Origin: Paenibacillus methanolicus
GTDB taxonomy: Bacteria; Bacillota; Bacilli; Paenibacillales; Paenibacillaceae
Length of the DNA: 64,000 nucleotides
NCBI RefSeq assembly: GCF_008124765.1
Contig: NZ_VNHS01000005.1
Coordinates: 124,001-188,000 of the forward strand
Reading direction: 5' to 3'
This document shows positions 34,894 through 41,884 of this stretch, piece by piece (position 1 is the stretch's first letter; each line of letters opens with the position of its first letter). The position numbers were made by a program, and so were the translations under genes. The notes under the pieces were generated by a model. That model was given only the letters and a program-made list of their open reading frames with translations, did no database searches and was not told where the DNA came from.

Positions 34894-35058
34894 CTAATCT
34901 GAGTTTGCTCCGTAAAAGAATACCTCTTCCAACGGCAAGTTAAAGGCGTGAGCAATGCGAAAAGCCAACTCCAGTGACGGGGAGTAGTTTCCTTTTTCAA
35001 GAGCAACGATCGTTTGTCGGGTTACGCCCGCCTTGTCGGCCAGCTGCTGCTGGGTCAT
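34894..35058 (-). CDS. Minimal XRE-family helix-turn-helix regulator, 54 residues
   Basis: ATG 35058 directly follows the stop codon of the upstream membrane-protein gene and has GGAGAGGAG as ribosome site. The product is a bare HTH_3 domain: MTQQQLADKAGVTRQTIVAL, then EKGNYSPSLELAFRIAHAFN and LPLEEVFFY. Similar regulators usually have about ten more residues at the N-terminus (family knowledge); an in-frame stop just upstream rules this out here. The likely operator is the TTGTATACAA palindrome overlapping the -10 box of the operon promoter. Confidence 0.85.
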   Translation of the reverse strand: MTQQQLADKAGVTRQTIVALEKGNYSPSLELAFRIAHAFNLPLEEVFFYGANSD

Positions 35059-35406
35059 TTAGACTCCTCTCCTGTAGTGATATAGTCTCGATATTGAACC
35101 GGTTACGTCTGAAAGAAATCCAGAGACGATTAGGACGATAAACATCACCTTCAAGGGCTGGTCTATAACTAATGAGCCCATAGCAAGTAGGAAACCAAGG
35201 ACAAACATAGCAAATGAATTTCGATAGGCTAACAATTCAATACGCATATCCAGTTCATCCGCAAATGTAGGTTCCTTTTCACCTGTCGTCATTCGGAAGA
35301 CGAAGTTGAAAATAATGCTGATCACGATATGTGCTGCGATGGAAAGCAAGGTCAATACAAGAACCAAGGATCCCCAGTAATGGAAGGTTGCTTTTGAATC
35401 CAGCAA
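35059..35406 (-). CDS. Membrane protein co-transcribed with the XRE regulator
   Basis: Up to 115 residues from TTG 35406. Four hydrophobic helices in two pairs (SLVLVLTLLSIAAHIVISII, then SFAMFVLGFLLAMGSLVI and VMFIVLIVSGFL). A central polar loop reads TTGEKEPTFADELDMRIELLAYR. Start uncertain: the only good ribosome site (AGAGGCGG near 35443) is about 35 bases upstream, where the frame is open with protein-like sequence (KYPEYPNELLDSK) but without a canonical start. A pairing of an XRE regulator with a small membrane protein of this kind is common in Bacillota; its function is not known. Confidence 0.65.
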   Translation of the reverse strand: MLDSKATFHYWGSLVLVLTLLSIAAHIVISIIFNFVFRMTTGEKEPTFADELDMRIELLAYRNSFAMFVLGFLLAMGSLVIDQPLKVMFIVLIVSGFLSDVTGSISRLYHYRRGV

Positions 35407-35468
35407 TTCATTGGGGTATTCTGGGTATTTGTGGCACCGCCTCTAATAAGGTAAAATATACTAAACAT

Positions 35469-35497
35469 ATTGTATACAAAACTATACATTTAGTCAA
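35469..35497 (-). promoter_or_regulatory. Promoter with TTGTATACAA operator
   Basis: On the minus strand TTGACT (35497-35492), a 17-base spacer and TACAAT (35474-35469) form a good sigma-A promoter. The perfect palindrome TTGTATACAA (35470-35479) overlaps the -10 box. This is the arrangement expected for autorepression by the XRE protein of the operon. Confidence 0.7.
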
Positions 35498-35723
35498 TTT
35501 TATTATACAATCCATCTGAATAGGCAGTTCTCGACTTGAGTGATTTTTATGATACGGTTCTCACGAACTCAAACATGACCTTCGTCATGGTGGTACGGTT
35601 CTCAGTAACGGGGCTAACAGTGAAAAACAACAGATAGCAAAAGGGGCACTTTGTCCATACCCGCAAGGAGTTCCGCAAAGAACTTGTCCTTATGGGTAAG
35701 GTTCACTGAATCATCGCTAGGTC

Positions 35724-35822
35724 ATTGAGCTATCGTAGGAACGATAGTTCAGAGCCATCCAGGAGCAGTTTGCCGCCGCGCAGCTGCTCCTTTTGCCGTT
35801 GAGCTATCGGACAGGGTAGTTC
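35724..35822 (+). repeat. Composite hairpin repeat, copy 2
   Basis: Box A (ATTGAGCTATCGTAGGAACG then ATAGTTC), an 8-bp stem AGGAGCAG/CTGCTCCT (35761-35791) followed by TTTT, then box B CGTTGAGCTATCGGACAGG (from 35797). Box A itself contains a short hairpin CTATCGT/ACGATAG. Confidence 0.65.
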
Positions 35823-35882
35823 CAATATGTGGTATCGCAAAGAGATGAATCGAAGCGATTCAATCGGGAGGGGGAGTTACAA

Positions 35883-36361
35883 TTGGCTAAATTATTACTT
35901 ACCTCATGTGGATTTTATACTGAGTCAATTAAAAGCACATTTCTGAATTATTGGATGGAGACGTCAGACACTTGAAAGCAAGTATCATTGCAACGGCCTC
36001 ACCTAAAAAAGAGAAGAACCGATTCGCGCAAAAAGCTAAAGATGACTTTAAGATGATGGGATTTCAAGATGTTGATTTTATTGATTTTGAGTTTGAAAAT
36101 CCTGAATTGCTTGCTCAGAAAGATATAATATATATAAGTGGCGGGAATCCATTTCACCCCTGAAATGAACACAATGAGTTTAACCGATTTTGCTGCATTA
36201 GAAATAACTGACAAGCTTATTTTTCCCATTACGATAGAGAAGATTTGTTTAAGGATCAATCTGGTAGGACTATTGAAGAAAGAATTAGGGAGTTTGAAAC
36301 CCTTGAAAATTGTGGTGTCACAAGATTGAATGATGACCAATCAATACTTGTATTAACATAA
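35883..36361 (+). pseudogene. Decayed peptidase E (S51-like) gene
   Basis: TTG 35883 follows GGGAGGGGGAG. Pieces in order: LAKLLLTSCGFYTESIKSTF; after a frame change near 35945, LLDGDVRHLKASIIATASPK up to IIYISGGNPFH; then, joined directly, MNTMSLTDFAALEITDKLIF; and after another frame change (one C lost in a C-run near 36229) HYDREDLF and GRTIEERIREFETLENCG, ending at TAA 36361. The segment that should carry the GxSAGS nucleophile is deleted. At least three lesions make the gene non-functional. The DNA is AT-rich and unlike the intact relative at 1437. Confidence 0.8.
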
Positions 36362-36405
36362 CTTAGTCTAAGTGAGGACATCACCGTTTCTTCAACAAAC
36401 AGTGA

Positions 36406-36495
36406 TTCAACTAGCGAGGAACTATAACTTAATGAACACAGCGGCAGCCGGTCACAGAGCGGCTGCCGCTGTTCATTGAAGTAACGGGCAGTCTA
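36406..36495 (+). repeat. Composite hairpin repeat, copy 3
   Basis: Box A TTCAACTAGCGAGGAACTAT (from 36406), a perfect 11-bp stem AGCGGCAGCCG/CGGCTGCCGCT (36440-36470) extended by AACA/TGTT, then box B CATTGAAGTAACGGGCAGTC. It lies 45 bases after the peptidase-E pseudogene. Confidence 0.65.
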
Positions 36496-36564
36496 CTACA
36501 ACCTAATGTGTTAAAAAATGGTTGTAAAACACTTCAAAATAAGGTTGTAAAGGCGGGGAGGGCT

Positions 36565-37351
36565 TTGAACATATCAAATGAGTTTTACAGCAATGTCATA
36601 CAGATATATGGTGAAGCTGGTGAAGACTGGCTTGTACGTGTGCCAGATATTATTGACAGGTGTAGTGAGAAGTGGGGGCTTAGCAACTTAGTGTTGTTAG
36701 ACAATTTCTCAAACATAGTGTTGTTTGGATCAAGTAGTTTTTTTGGTGATGTCGTTTTAAAAATCGGCATGGATATTACTACCGAGATCAATGCATTATC
36801 TCGTCTTAGTGGGCCGGCTATCTGCCAATGTTATGCTATGGAAGAGACTCTTGGTGCATTACTCTTGGAACGTATTACACCGGGAAATGATTTAACTACG
36901 GTTCCATCAGAAGAAGAACGAATTATTATAGCTGCTAAACTAATGCTAAAATTGTCTGTAGTTCCAGGAACCGATGTGGATAAATTCCCTACATATAGCC
37001 AACTGATCGAGAAAGATTTTAATAGCATGCGTAAGGGAAGAACGTTAAATAAGAATATGGCCCTCTACATCGAACGTGCAGAAAAGTTCTTAGAGACGAA
37101 TTCCAAAGCTCCTTCACGGTGATTTGCACCACGAAAACATACTTCATGACAGAAGTGGTCATTGGAAATCGATTGACCCCAAAGGTGTAATTGCTGCACC
37201 TTTCCTGGAGAGTGCTCGATTTATTGTTAACCAATTGGGTCACGTTTCAGCAAATGACAAAGCAAGATCAATTGCTACTTTGACCAATAAATTCAGCGAG
37301 GTATTTAATGAAAGCCCAATTATAATTGGGCTTTCATTGATCAGGTGCTGA
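36565..37351 (+). pseudogene. Frameshifted aminoglycoside phosphotransferase, APH(6)/streptomycin kinase-like
   Basis: TTG 36565 follows GGGGAGGG. The first frame gives about 185 residues (VIQIYGEAGEDWLVRVPDII, NLVLLDNFSNIVLFGSSSFF, GALLLERITPGNDLT) and stops at 37122. The continuation is in another frame: LLHGDLHHENILHDRSGHWK, with the catalytic HGDLHHEN loop, then SIDPKGVIAAPFLESARFIV, ending at 37351 in an abnormal C-terminus. A single indel near 37105 therefore separates the ATP-binding and catalytic parts. The intact family phosphorylates streptomycin-type compounds; this copy should not be active unless frameshifting occurs. Confidence 0.75.
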
Positions 37352-37674
37352 TTCTTTGTTGCATGTATAAGAATAACGAAGATCCGCATGAGATCTTAAA
37401 GTCCCTCAATAATTGCCAAGATTATCTCGATTTTATTGAATCCTACCAATGAAGTTCCACCTCTCATCGTTACGGAGAACGATAGTCCAATCTTGACATG
37501 CGGCGACCGGCCATTGATCGGTCGCCGTTCGTCGTTGATCGGGCAGGATAGTGAGGAATACATGAGGTACTATAAAAGTTAGAACTCATTATCCTTAGGA
37601 TTATCGAGATATAATCCAGCTAACTTCGTTAATAACAATGCAAAATGGCATTAGATGTGGTTAGGGGGATTAAA
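37352..37674. other. Intergenic region, 323 bases
   Basis: Begins inside the decayed 3' part of the phosphotransferase gene, continues with AT-rich sequence, and contains composite hairpin repeat copy 4 (37466-37552). The last 30 bases hold the ribosome site AGGGGGAT of the next gene. Confidence 0.5.
37466..37552 (+). repeat. Composite hairpin repeat, copy 4
   Basis: Box A ATCGTTACGGAGAACGATAG (37466-37485), a 9-bp stem CGGCGACCG/CGGTCGCCG (37501-37527), then box B CGTTGATCGGGCAGGATAG (37533-37551). Confidence 0.65.
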
Positions 37675-38160
37675 ATGAACATTGTCGAAAAGCGATTAAA
37701 GGATATAAGACCCTTGTTTTTTCTCTATTCTTTTTTTACCACTGTAATTATTTATTCCGTTTTTTTTGCTATGATTTCCAGAGACGATGGTGTTATCTTT
37801 GATTTTCAAACTTTTTTCATGGTCTGTCCCTATGTTTTTATTGGGGTAATGTTCTTTGGTGTTCCTATAGCTATTACGATTGATCTGATCATGTCAAAAC
37901 TGAAAATCAAATCTAAAATGAGAGCTCTACTTCTTGAAACTATTCTATATCTAACCATTTCAATGATTGGAACTTTTTTGACACTTCTGTTGATATTCAG
38001 AGATTTCTCGATGTTGATACAAGATTTTATATTCGGTGACGGCATATTTCTGCATATTTTCGGTGCACCGCTTGCAATTCTATTCCAAATTTCATTACGC
38101 TTCTTCAGGTATATTTATCGTGTCTTTCTAAAAAGGAAATATAGATCCGTATTAGAATGA
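37675..38160 (+). CDS. Four-helix membrane protein, unknown function
   Basis: A protein of 161 residues; ATG 37675 with AGGGGGAT upstream. Four hydrophobic helices: FFLYSFFTTVIIYSVFFAMI, VCPYVFIGVMFFGVPIAITI, LYLTISMIGTFLTLLLIF and IFLHIFGAPLAILFQISL. The ends are basic (KRKYRS). I do not recognise the family. The coding sequence is very AT-rich and T-rich, in keeping with the accessory island, and it is the last gene of it before the GC-rich fructan locus. Confidence 0.65.
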   Translation: MNIVEKRLKDIRPLFFLYSFFTTVIIYSVFFAMISRDDGVIFDFQTFFMVCPYVFIGVMFFGVPIAITIDLIMSKLKIKSKMRALLLETILYLTISMIGTFLTLLLIFRDFSMLIQDFIFGDGIFLHIFGAPLAILFQISLRFFRYIYRVFLKRKYRSVLE

Positions 38161-38499
38161 AACCTTCAAACGTAAGGGGGTTCTGAGAAATATTCAATAC
38201 TTACGAGAGAAGAATAAGCTAAAGAAGAGACGTTAGTTAAATGCGACAGCGGCAGTCTGCGGCTTAATTTTTCAGTCTTGATCCGCCGCTGACTAATTTT
38301 AATGATCAGTCTATAACTTGTTCTTCATAAGCTGACGATTATTCAGTTCAAGAATCACGTAAGATCACTCCCATTCGGCTTTCATCTAATCCCTCCTCAG
38401 CTGCTTACAGCAATCGATAAACACGGAAGACCCTGCTCACAAACTTGTCGGCAGGGTCTTCTTGTTGTCTTTTGCGAGTTTTTGCGAGGCCTTGCCCCA
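38161..38499. other. Intergenic region, 339 bases
   Basis: AT-rich sequence with an inverted repeat CGTAAG/CTTACG (about 38171-38204), an imperfect GC-rich hairpin (about 38242-38294) that may be a decayed repeat copy, and at its right end the terminator of the LacI gene. A short minus-strand GAGGAGGG-ATTAG-ATG site near 38385 leads only to a six-codon frame. Confidence 0.4.
38426..38465 (-). terminator. Terminator of the LacI-family gene
   Basis: GAAGACCCTGC (38426-38436) pairs perfectly with GCAGGGTCTTC (38451-38461). It lies 35 bases beyond the LacI stop codon. Confidence 0.75.
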
Positions 38500-39537
38500 T
38501 CATCCGATATTCGGCGTCGACGCCCGAATGACCGGCTTCGTGTAAATATGCGACACCTGGTACGGCTGCTCGGGATCGTGGATGCGCGCGAGCAGCATCT
38601 CGGCGCCTTTAACGCCCATCTCGCCGCGGTAAATATGGACGGTCGTGAGCGGCGGCTCGACGATATCGGATTCTTGGCTGTTGTCGAAGCCGCACACGGC
38701 GACGTCGCCGGGGATGCGCACGCCGCGGTTCTTCAGCGCCTTCATCAGGTTGACGGCGAGAAAATCGTTCGCGCACACGAACGCGGACGGCAGCTGCTCC
38801 ATCTCGCCAAGCTGCTCGTCGAGCCAACCGGGCTGCCCATAATACCGGTCCTCGCCCGTGATGCATTGGCCGGCGTTAAACCCGATGCCGGCATCCGCCA
38901 AGGCGCGGTTAAAGCCGACCCACCGTTCGCGGAAGCTGCGGCAATGATTGTAATCGCCGACGAATCCGATGCTGCCGTGCCCGCTATCGATCAACTTCTT
39001 CACGAGGCTGTACGTGCTGTGTTCGTTCTCCATCAGCAGCACGTCGGCTTCGAAGTCGGGATAGCAGACGTTGGCGGAGCAGTCGATGAACAGCGTCGGA
39101 ATGCCGAGATCCGTAATGACCTGGCTGTAAGCCAAGTCGAACAGCTCGATGCAAATGATGCCGTCGACGTTCGAGGCGTCGAAGTTGTTCGGCAAGGACA
39201 GGCCGCGAAGCTCGATGTCCCGGATAATATGAATGGACAAATTATAGCCCTCGGCGCTAATCCGCTTCTCCAGCCCGCTGATCAGCGCGGTGCCGAAGTG
39301 GGACGAGTTCGGCAGATTGGCCGTTAATAACGCGATATTGCCCGGCGTTCGAGGCAGCAAGCTGTCGCTCTCCATATAAGCGAACTGTTTATATTTCAAT
39401 TCGATCGCTTTCTTGACGACTTTGCTGCGCGTCTCGTCGGGAATGCCGCCGCTCCCGTTCAGCGCCTTGGAGGCGGTGTTGCGGGAGATGCCCAGCGCAT
39501 CGGCGATGTCTTGTATCGTCACGCGTTCCTTTGCCAT
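38500..39537 (-). CDS. LacI-family transcriptional regulator of the fructan locus
   Basis: A protein of 345 residues; ATG 39537 with GAGGTGA. The N-terminal LacI helix-turn-helix reads TIQDIADALGISRNTASKAL and the hinge helix KVVKKAIELKYKQF. The periplasmic-binding-like core shows IALLTANLPNSSHFGTALIS, IDCSANVCYPDF, GSIGFVGDYNHCRSFRERW and FVCANDFLAVNLMKAL. Divergent to the ABC importer at 39973. Three copies of a half-palindromic TTGTGCAA-type site in the shared intergenic region are the likely operators. The inducer is probably a fructose-containing sugar, by context. Confidence 0.9.
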   Translation of the reverse strand: MAKERVTIQDIADALGISRNTASKALNGSGGIPDETRSKVVKKAIELKYKQFAYMESDSLLPRTPGNIALLTANLPNSSHFGTALISGLEKRISAEGYNLSIHIIRDIELRGLSLPNNFDASNVDGIICIELFDLAYSQVITDLGIPTLFIDCSANVCYPDFEADVLLMENEHSTYSLVKKLIDSGHGSIGFVGDYNHCRSFRERWVGFNRALADAGIGFNAGQCITGEDRYYGQPGWLDEQLGEMEQLPSAFVCANDFLAVNLMKALKNRGVRIPGDVAVCGFDNSQESDIVEPPLTTVHIYRGEMGVKGAEMLLARIHDPEQPYQVSHIYTKPVIRASTPNIG

Positions 39538-39611
39538 CGGTTCACCTCATGTTTTCGCTTTCCCATTTCTCCTTCAAATGTATACCAGTTTGTGAATAAT
39601 AGCAATGTCAT

Positions 39612-39627
39612 TTTTACATATGCACAA
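39612..39627. promoter_or_regulatory. Candidate LacI operator 1
   Basis: TTTTACATATGCACAA, an imperfect palindrome centred on CATATG (half-sites TTTTACAT and TTGTGCAT). It lies 75 bases before the LacI gene, in its promoter region. Confidence 0.55.
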
Positions 39628-39768
39628 TTCCATTTGCCCAGTTGGCAATGCGGTTTACAAAGTTGAGGGAATATGCACCTATTTGCTAGCGTCATAAGTT
39701 TGAAATGAGGCACGCAGCAGGCTTAATGTGTGGTTTTTGTCCGGAATGCACAGATTCATCAAGGTTAA

Positions 39769-39784
39769 TTGTGCAAATGTAAAA
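39769..39784. promoter_or_regulatory. Candidate LacI operator 2
   Basis: TTGTGCAAATGTAAAA, the same site as operator 1 in reverse orientation with one base changed. About 80 bases upstream of the -35 box of the importer promoter. Confidence 0.55.
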
Positions 39785-39847
39785 CTATTAAACTAATAAA
39801 TGACACTATCTGGTTGTCAAAATAACGCAGGGAATTTTACAAATTGT

Positions 39848-39877
39848 ATTGACGTATGCACAATCCGATGCTAAATT
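39848..39877 (+). promoter_or_regulatory. Importer promoter with LacI operator 3
   Basis: TTGACG (39849-39854), a 17-base spacer and TAAATT (39872-39877) form the promoter. A third copy of the site, with the strong half TATGCACAA (39855-39863), sits in the spacer against the -35 box, a position where a bound repressor would block RNA polymerase. A weakly cre-like TGAAAGCCCTTACG follows at 39918-39931. Confidence 0.6.
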
Positions 39878-39972
39878 GATAGTGAATCAGGAACGGAATA
39901 ACATGAAAGACCACATTTGAAAGCCCTTACGATGGTCAAATGTAAACTTTTGGGGAGGGACACAGACCACAT

Positions 39973-40932
39973 ATGCAACAATCACTTCAAGCGCTAGAAG
40001 GGAAGAAGGCGGCGGAAGGGAGCGGCAAGCTGGGCGGTCTCGATTATTTGAAGAAGCATTACGTCTTGTACGTGCTGCTGGCGCCCGCGCTCATCCTGAC
40101 GCTCATCTTCAAATACGGTCCGATGTACGGCGCGGTCATCGCGTTCAAAGACTTCAGTCCGATCAAGGGCATCATGGGCAGCGAATGGGTCGGCTTCAAG
40201 CATTTCGACAAATTCCTGTCTTCGCCGAATTTCGAACTCATTCTGCTTAACACGCTGAAACTGAGCGCCTTCGGCCTCTTGCTCGGTTTCCCGGTGCCGA
40301 TCCTGCTGGCGCTCATGCTCAATCAAGTGCGCAAGGCGGCGGTGAAGAAGAACGTCCAGCTGTTCTTGTACGCGCCGAACTTCATCTCCGTCGTCGTCAT
40401 CGTCGGGATGCTGTTCATCTTCCTCTCGCCGACGGGTCCGGTCAATCAGCTGATTGCCTGGGCGACGGGCGAGCCGGTCATGTTCATGCTGAAGGCCGAA
40501 TATTTCCGCTGGATCTACATCCTGTCCGACATCTGGACCGGGGCCGGGTGGGCTTCGATCATCTACGTGGCGGCGCTCGCGAACGTCGATCCGGAGCTGC
40601 ACAACGCGGCTAGCCTCGACGGGGCGAACCTGCTGCAGCGCATCCGTCATATCGATCTGCCGACGATACGGCCGATCATGGCGATCGTCTTCATCTTGGC
40701 GGCCGGCGGCATTATGTCGATCGGTTTTGAAAAGGCTTACCTGATGCAGACGGCGATGAATTTGCCGACGTCCGAGATCATTCCGACTTATGTGTACAAA
40801 ATCGGCTTGCAAGCGGGCGATTATTCGTATTCCGCGGCCGTCGGGCTGTTCAATTCCGTCATCAACGTCCTGCTGCTTATCACGGTGAATCTCGTCGTGA
40901 AGAAGCTGAACGAGGGCGAAGGACTTTATTAG
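39973..40932 (+). CDS. Sugar ABC transporter permease, LplB type (fructan locus)
   Basis: A protein of 319 residues from ATG 39973; the GGGGAGGG site is rather far upstream (about 13 bases). After a cytoplasmic N-terminus (about 30 residues) six membrane helices follow, starting YVLYVLLAPALILTLIFKYG. The EAA loop reads PELHNAASLDGANLLQRIRH and then IDLPTIRP. It pairs with the permease at 40949 and the lipoprotein at 41885 to import fructo-oligosaccharides or sucrose, a role inferred from the downstream GH32 and fructokinase genes. Confidence 0.92.
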   Translation: MQQSLQALEGKKAAEGSGKLGGLDYLKKHYVLYVLLAPALILTLIFKYGPMYGAVIAFKDFSPIKGIMGSEWVGFKHFDKFLSSPNFELILLNTLKLSAFGLLLGFPVPILLALMLNQVRKAAVKKNVQLFLYAPNFISVVVIVGMLFIFLSPTGPVNQLIAWATGEPVMFMLKAEYFRWIYILSDIWTGAGWASIIYVAALANVDPELHNAASLDGANLLQRIRHIDLPTIRPIMAIVFILAAGGIMSIGFEKAYLMQTAMNLPTSEIIPTYVYKIGLQAGDYSYSAAVGLFNSVINVLLLITVNLVVKKLNEGEGLY

Positions 40933-40948
40933 AAAGGAGCAAACGCCC

Positions 40949-41830
40949 ATGTACGTCAAACCATCCGGACTGGATCGCTTCCTGCTTATCCTGAACGGCA
41001 TTCTGCTGACGCTCGCCGTCCTCATCGTCGTGCTGCCGCTCCTCTATATCGTCGTCGCGTCGTTCATGGACCCGTCGGTGCTGCTCAGCCGCGGCCTGTC
41101 GTTCAAGGTGTCGGATTGGACGCTGGACGGCTACGAGAAAATCGTGACTAACCCCGCCATGGTGCGCGGTTTCGGCAATGCCGTGCTCTACTCGGTCCTG
41201 TTCTCGCTGACGACCGTGTTCCTCTCGGTGTGCGCCGGCTACGCGATGGCCGACGACCGGCTGAAGGGGCGCAAGATTTTCATGACGCTCTTCCTGATCA
41301 CGCTGTTCTTCGGCGGGGGCCTCATACCGACCTACCTGCTCGTCAAGAAGCTGGACATGATCGACACGATCTGGGCCGTCGTCATCCCCGGCGCGGTGAA
41401 CGTGTGGAATATCATTTTGGCCCGGACCTTCTTCCGCGGGGTGCCCTTCGAGCTGAAAGAAGCGGCTTACGTGGACGGGGCTTCCGAGTGGAAGGTGTTC
41501 GCTAGCATCGTGCTGCCGCTGTCGAAGCCGATTATTTTCGTCCTGGCGCTGTACGCGTTCGTCGGCCAGTGGAACTCGTATTTCGACGCTATGATCTATC
41601 TGGACAACGCCAGTCTGCATCCGCTGCAGCTCGTGCTGCGTTCCATCCTCATCCAGAACCAGGTCGATCCCGGCATGATCGGCGACCAGCTGGCGATGGC
41701 GGAGATGAAGCGGTTGTCCGAAATGATCAAATACGCGGCGATCGTCATCTCCAGCCTGCCGCTGCTCGTCATGTACCCGTTCTTCCAGAAGTATTTCGAG
41801 AAAGGTGTCATGGTCGGTTCGCTTAAGTAA
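40949..41830 (+). CDS. Sugar ABC transporter permease, YtcP type (fructan locus)
   Basis: A protein of 293 residues; ATG 40949 with AAAGGAGC. Six membrane helices, beginning FLLILNGILLTLAVLIVVLP. The EAA loop reads ELKEAAYVDGASEWKVFASI and VLPLSKP, and the C-terminus FFQKYFEKGVMVGSLK is typical of the family. Gap to the preceding permease is 16 bases. Membrane partner of the product of 39973. Confidence 0.92.
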   Translation: MYVKPSGLDRFLLILNGILLTLAVLIVVLPLLYIVVASFMDPSVLLSRGLSFKVSDWTLDGYEKIVTNPAMVRGFGNAVLYSVLFSLTTVFLSVCAGYAMADDRLKGRKIFMTLFLITLFFGGGLIPTYLLVKKLDMIDTIWAVVIPGAVNVWNIILARTFFRGVPFELKEAAYVDGASEWKVFASIVLPLSKPIIFVLALYAFVGQWNSYFDAMIYLDNASLHPLQLVLRSILIQNQVDPGMIGDQLAMAEMKRLSEMIKYAAIVISSLPLLVMYPFFQKYFEKGVMVGSLK

Positions 41831-41884
41831 GGACCGGCTGCACATAAATGCTTCATCTTAGCGATAAAATGGGAGGTCAAATCG

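Larger units (their letters stand above)
35407..35882. other. Intergenic region, 476 bases
   Basis: Left edge: minus-strand promoter and operator for the membrane-protein/XRE operon (35469-35497). Middle: sequence without coding content, including two GGTTCTCA-containing near-repeats (about 35557 and 35605). Right: composite hairpin repeat copy 2 (35724-35822) and a ribosome site for the peptidase-E pseudogene. Confidence 0.5.

Noticed and set aside
33351..37552. Composite repeats considered as a CRISPR array or integron attC sites
   Set aside because: Copies are kilobases apart with genes between them, so no spacer array. The boxes are direct rather than inverted partners, no integrase gene is seen, and the attC core GTTRRRY/RYYYAAC is not clearly present.
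38360..38392. GAGGAGGG plus ATG on the minus strand before the LacI terminator region
   Set aside because: Opens only six codons before a stop; not supported as a gene.
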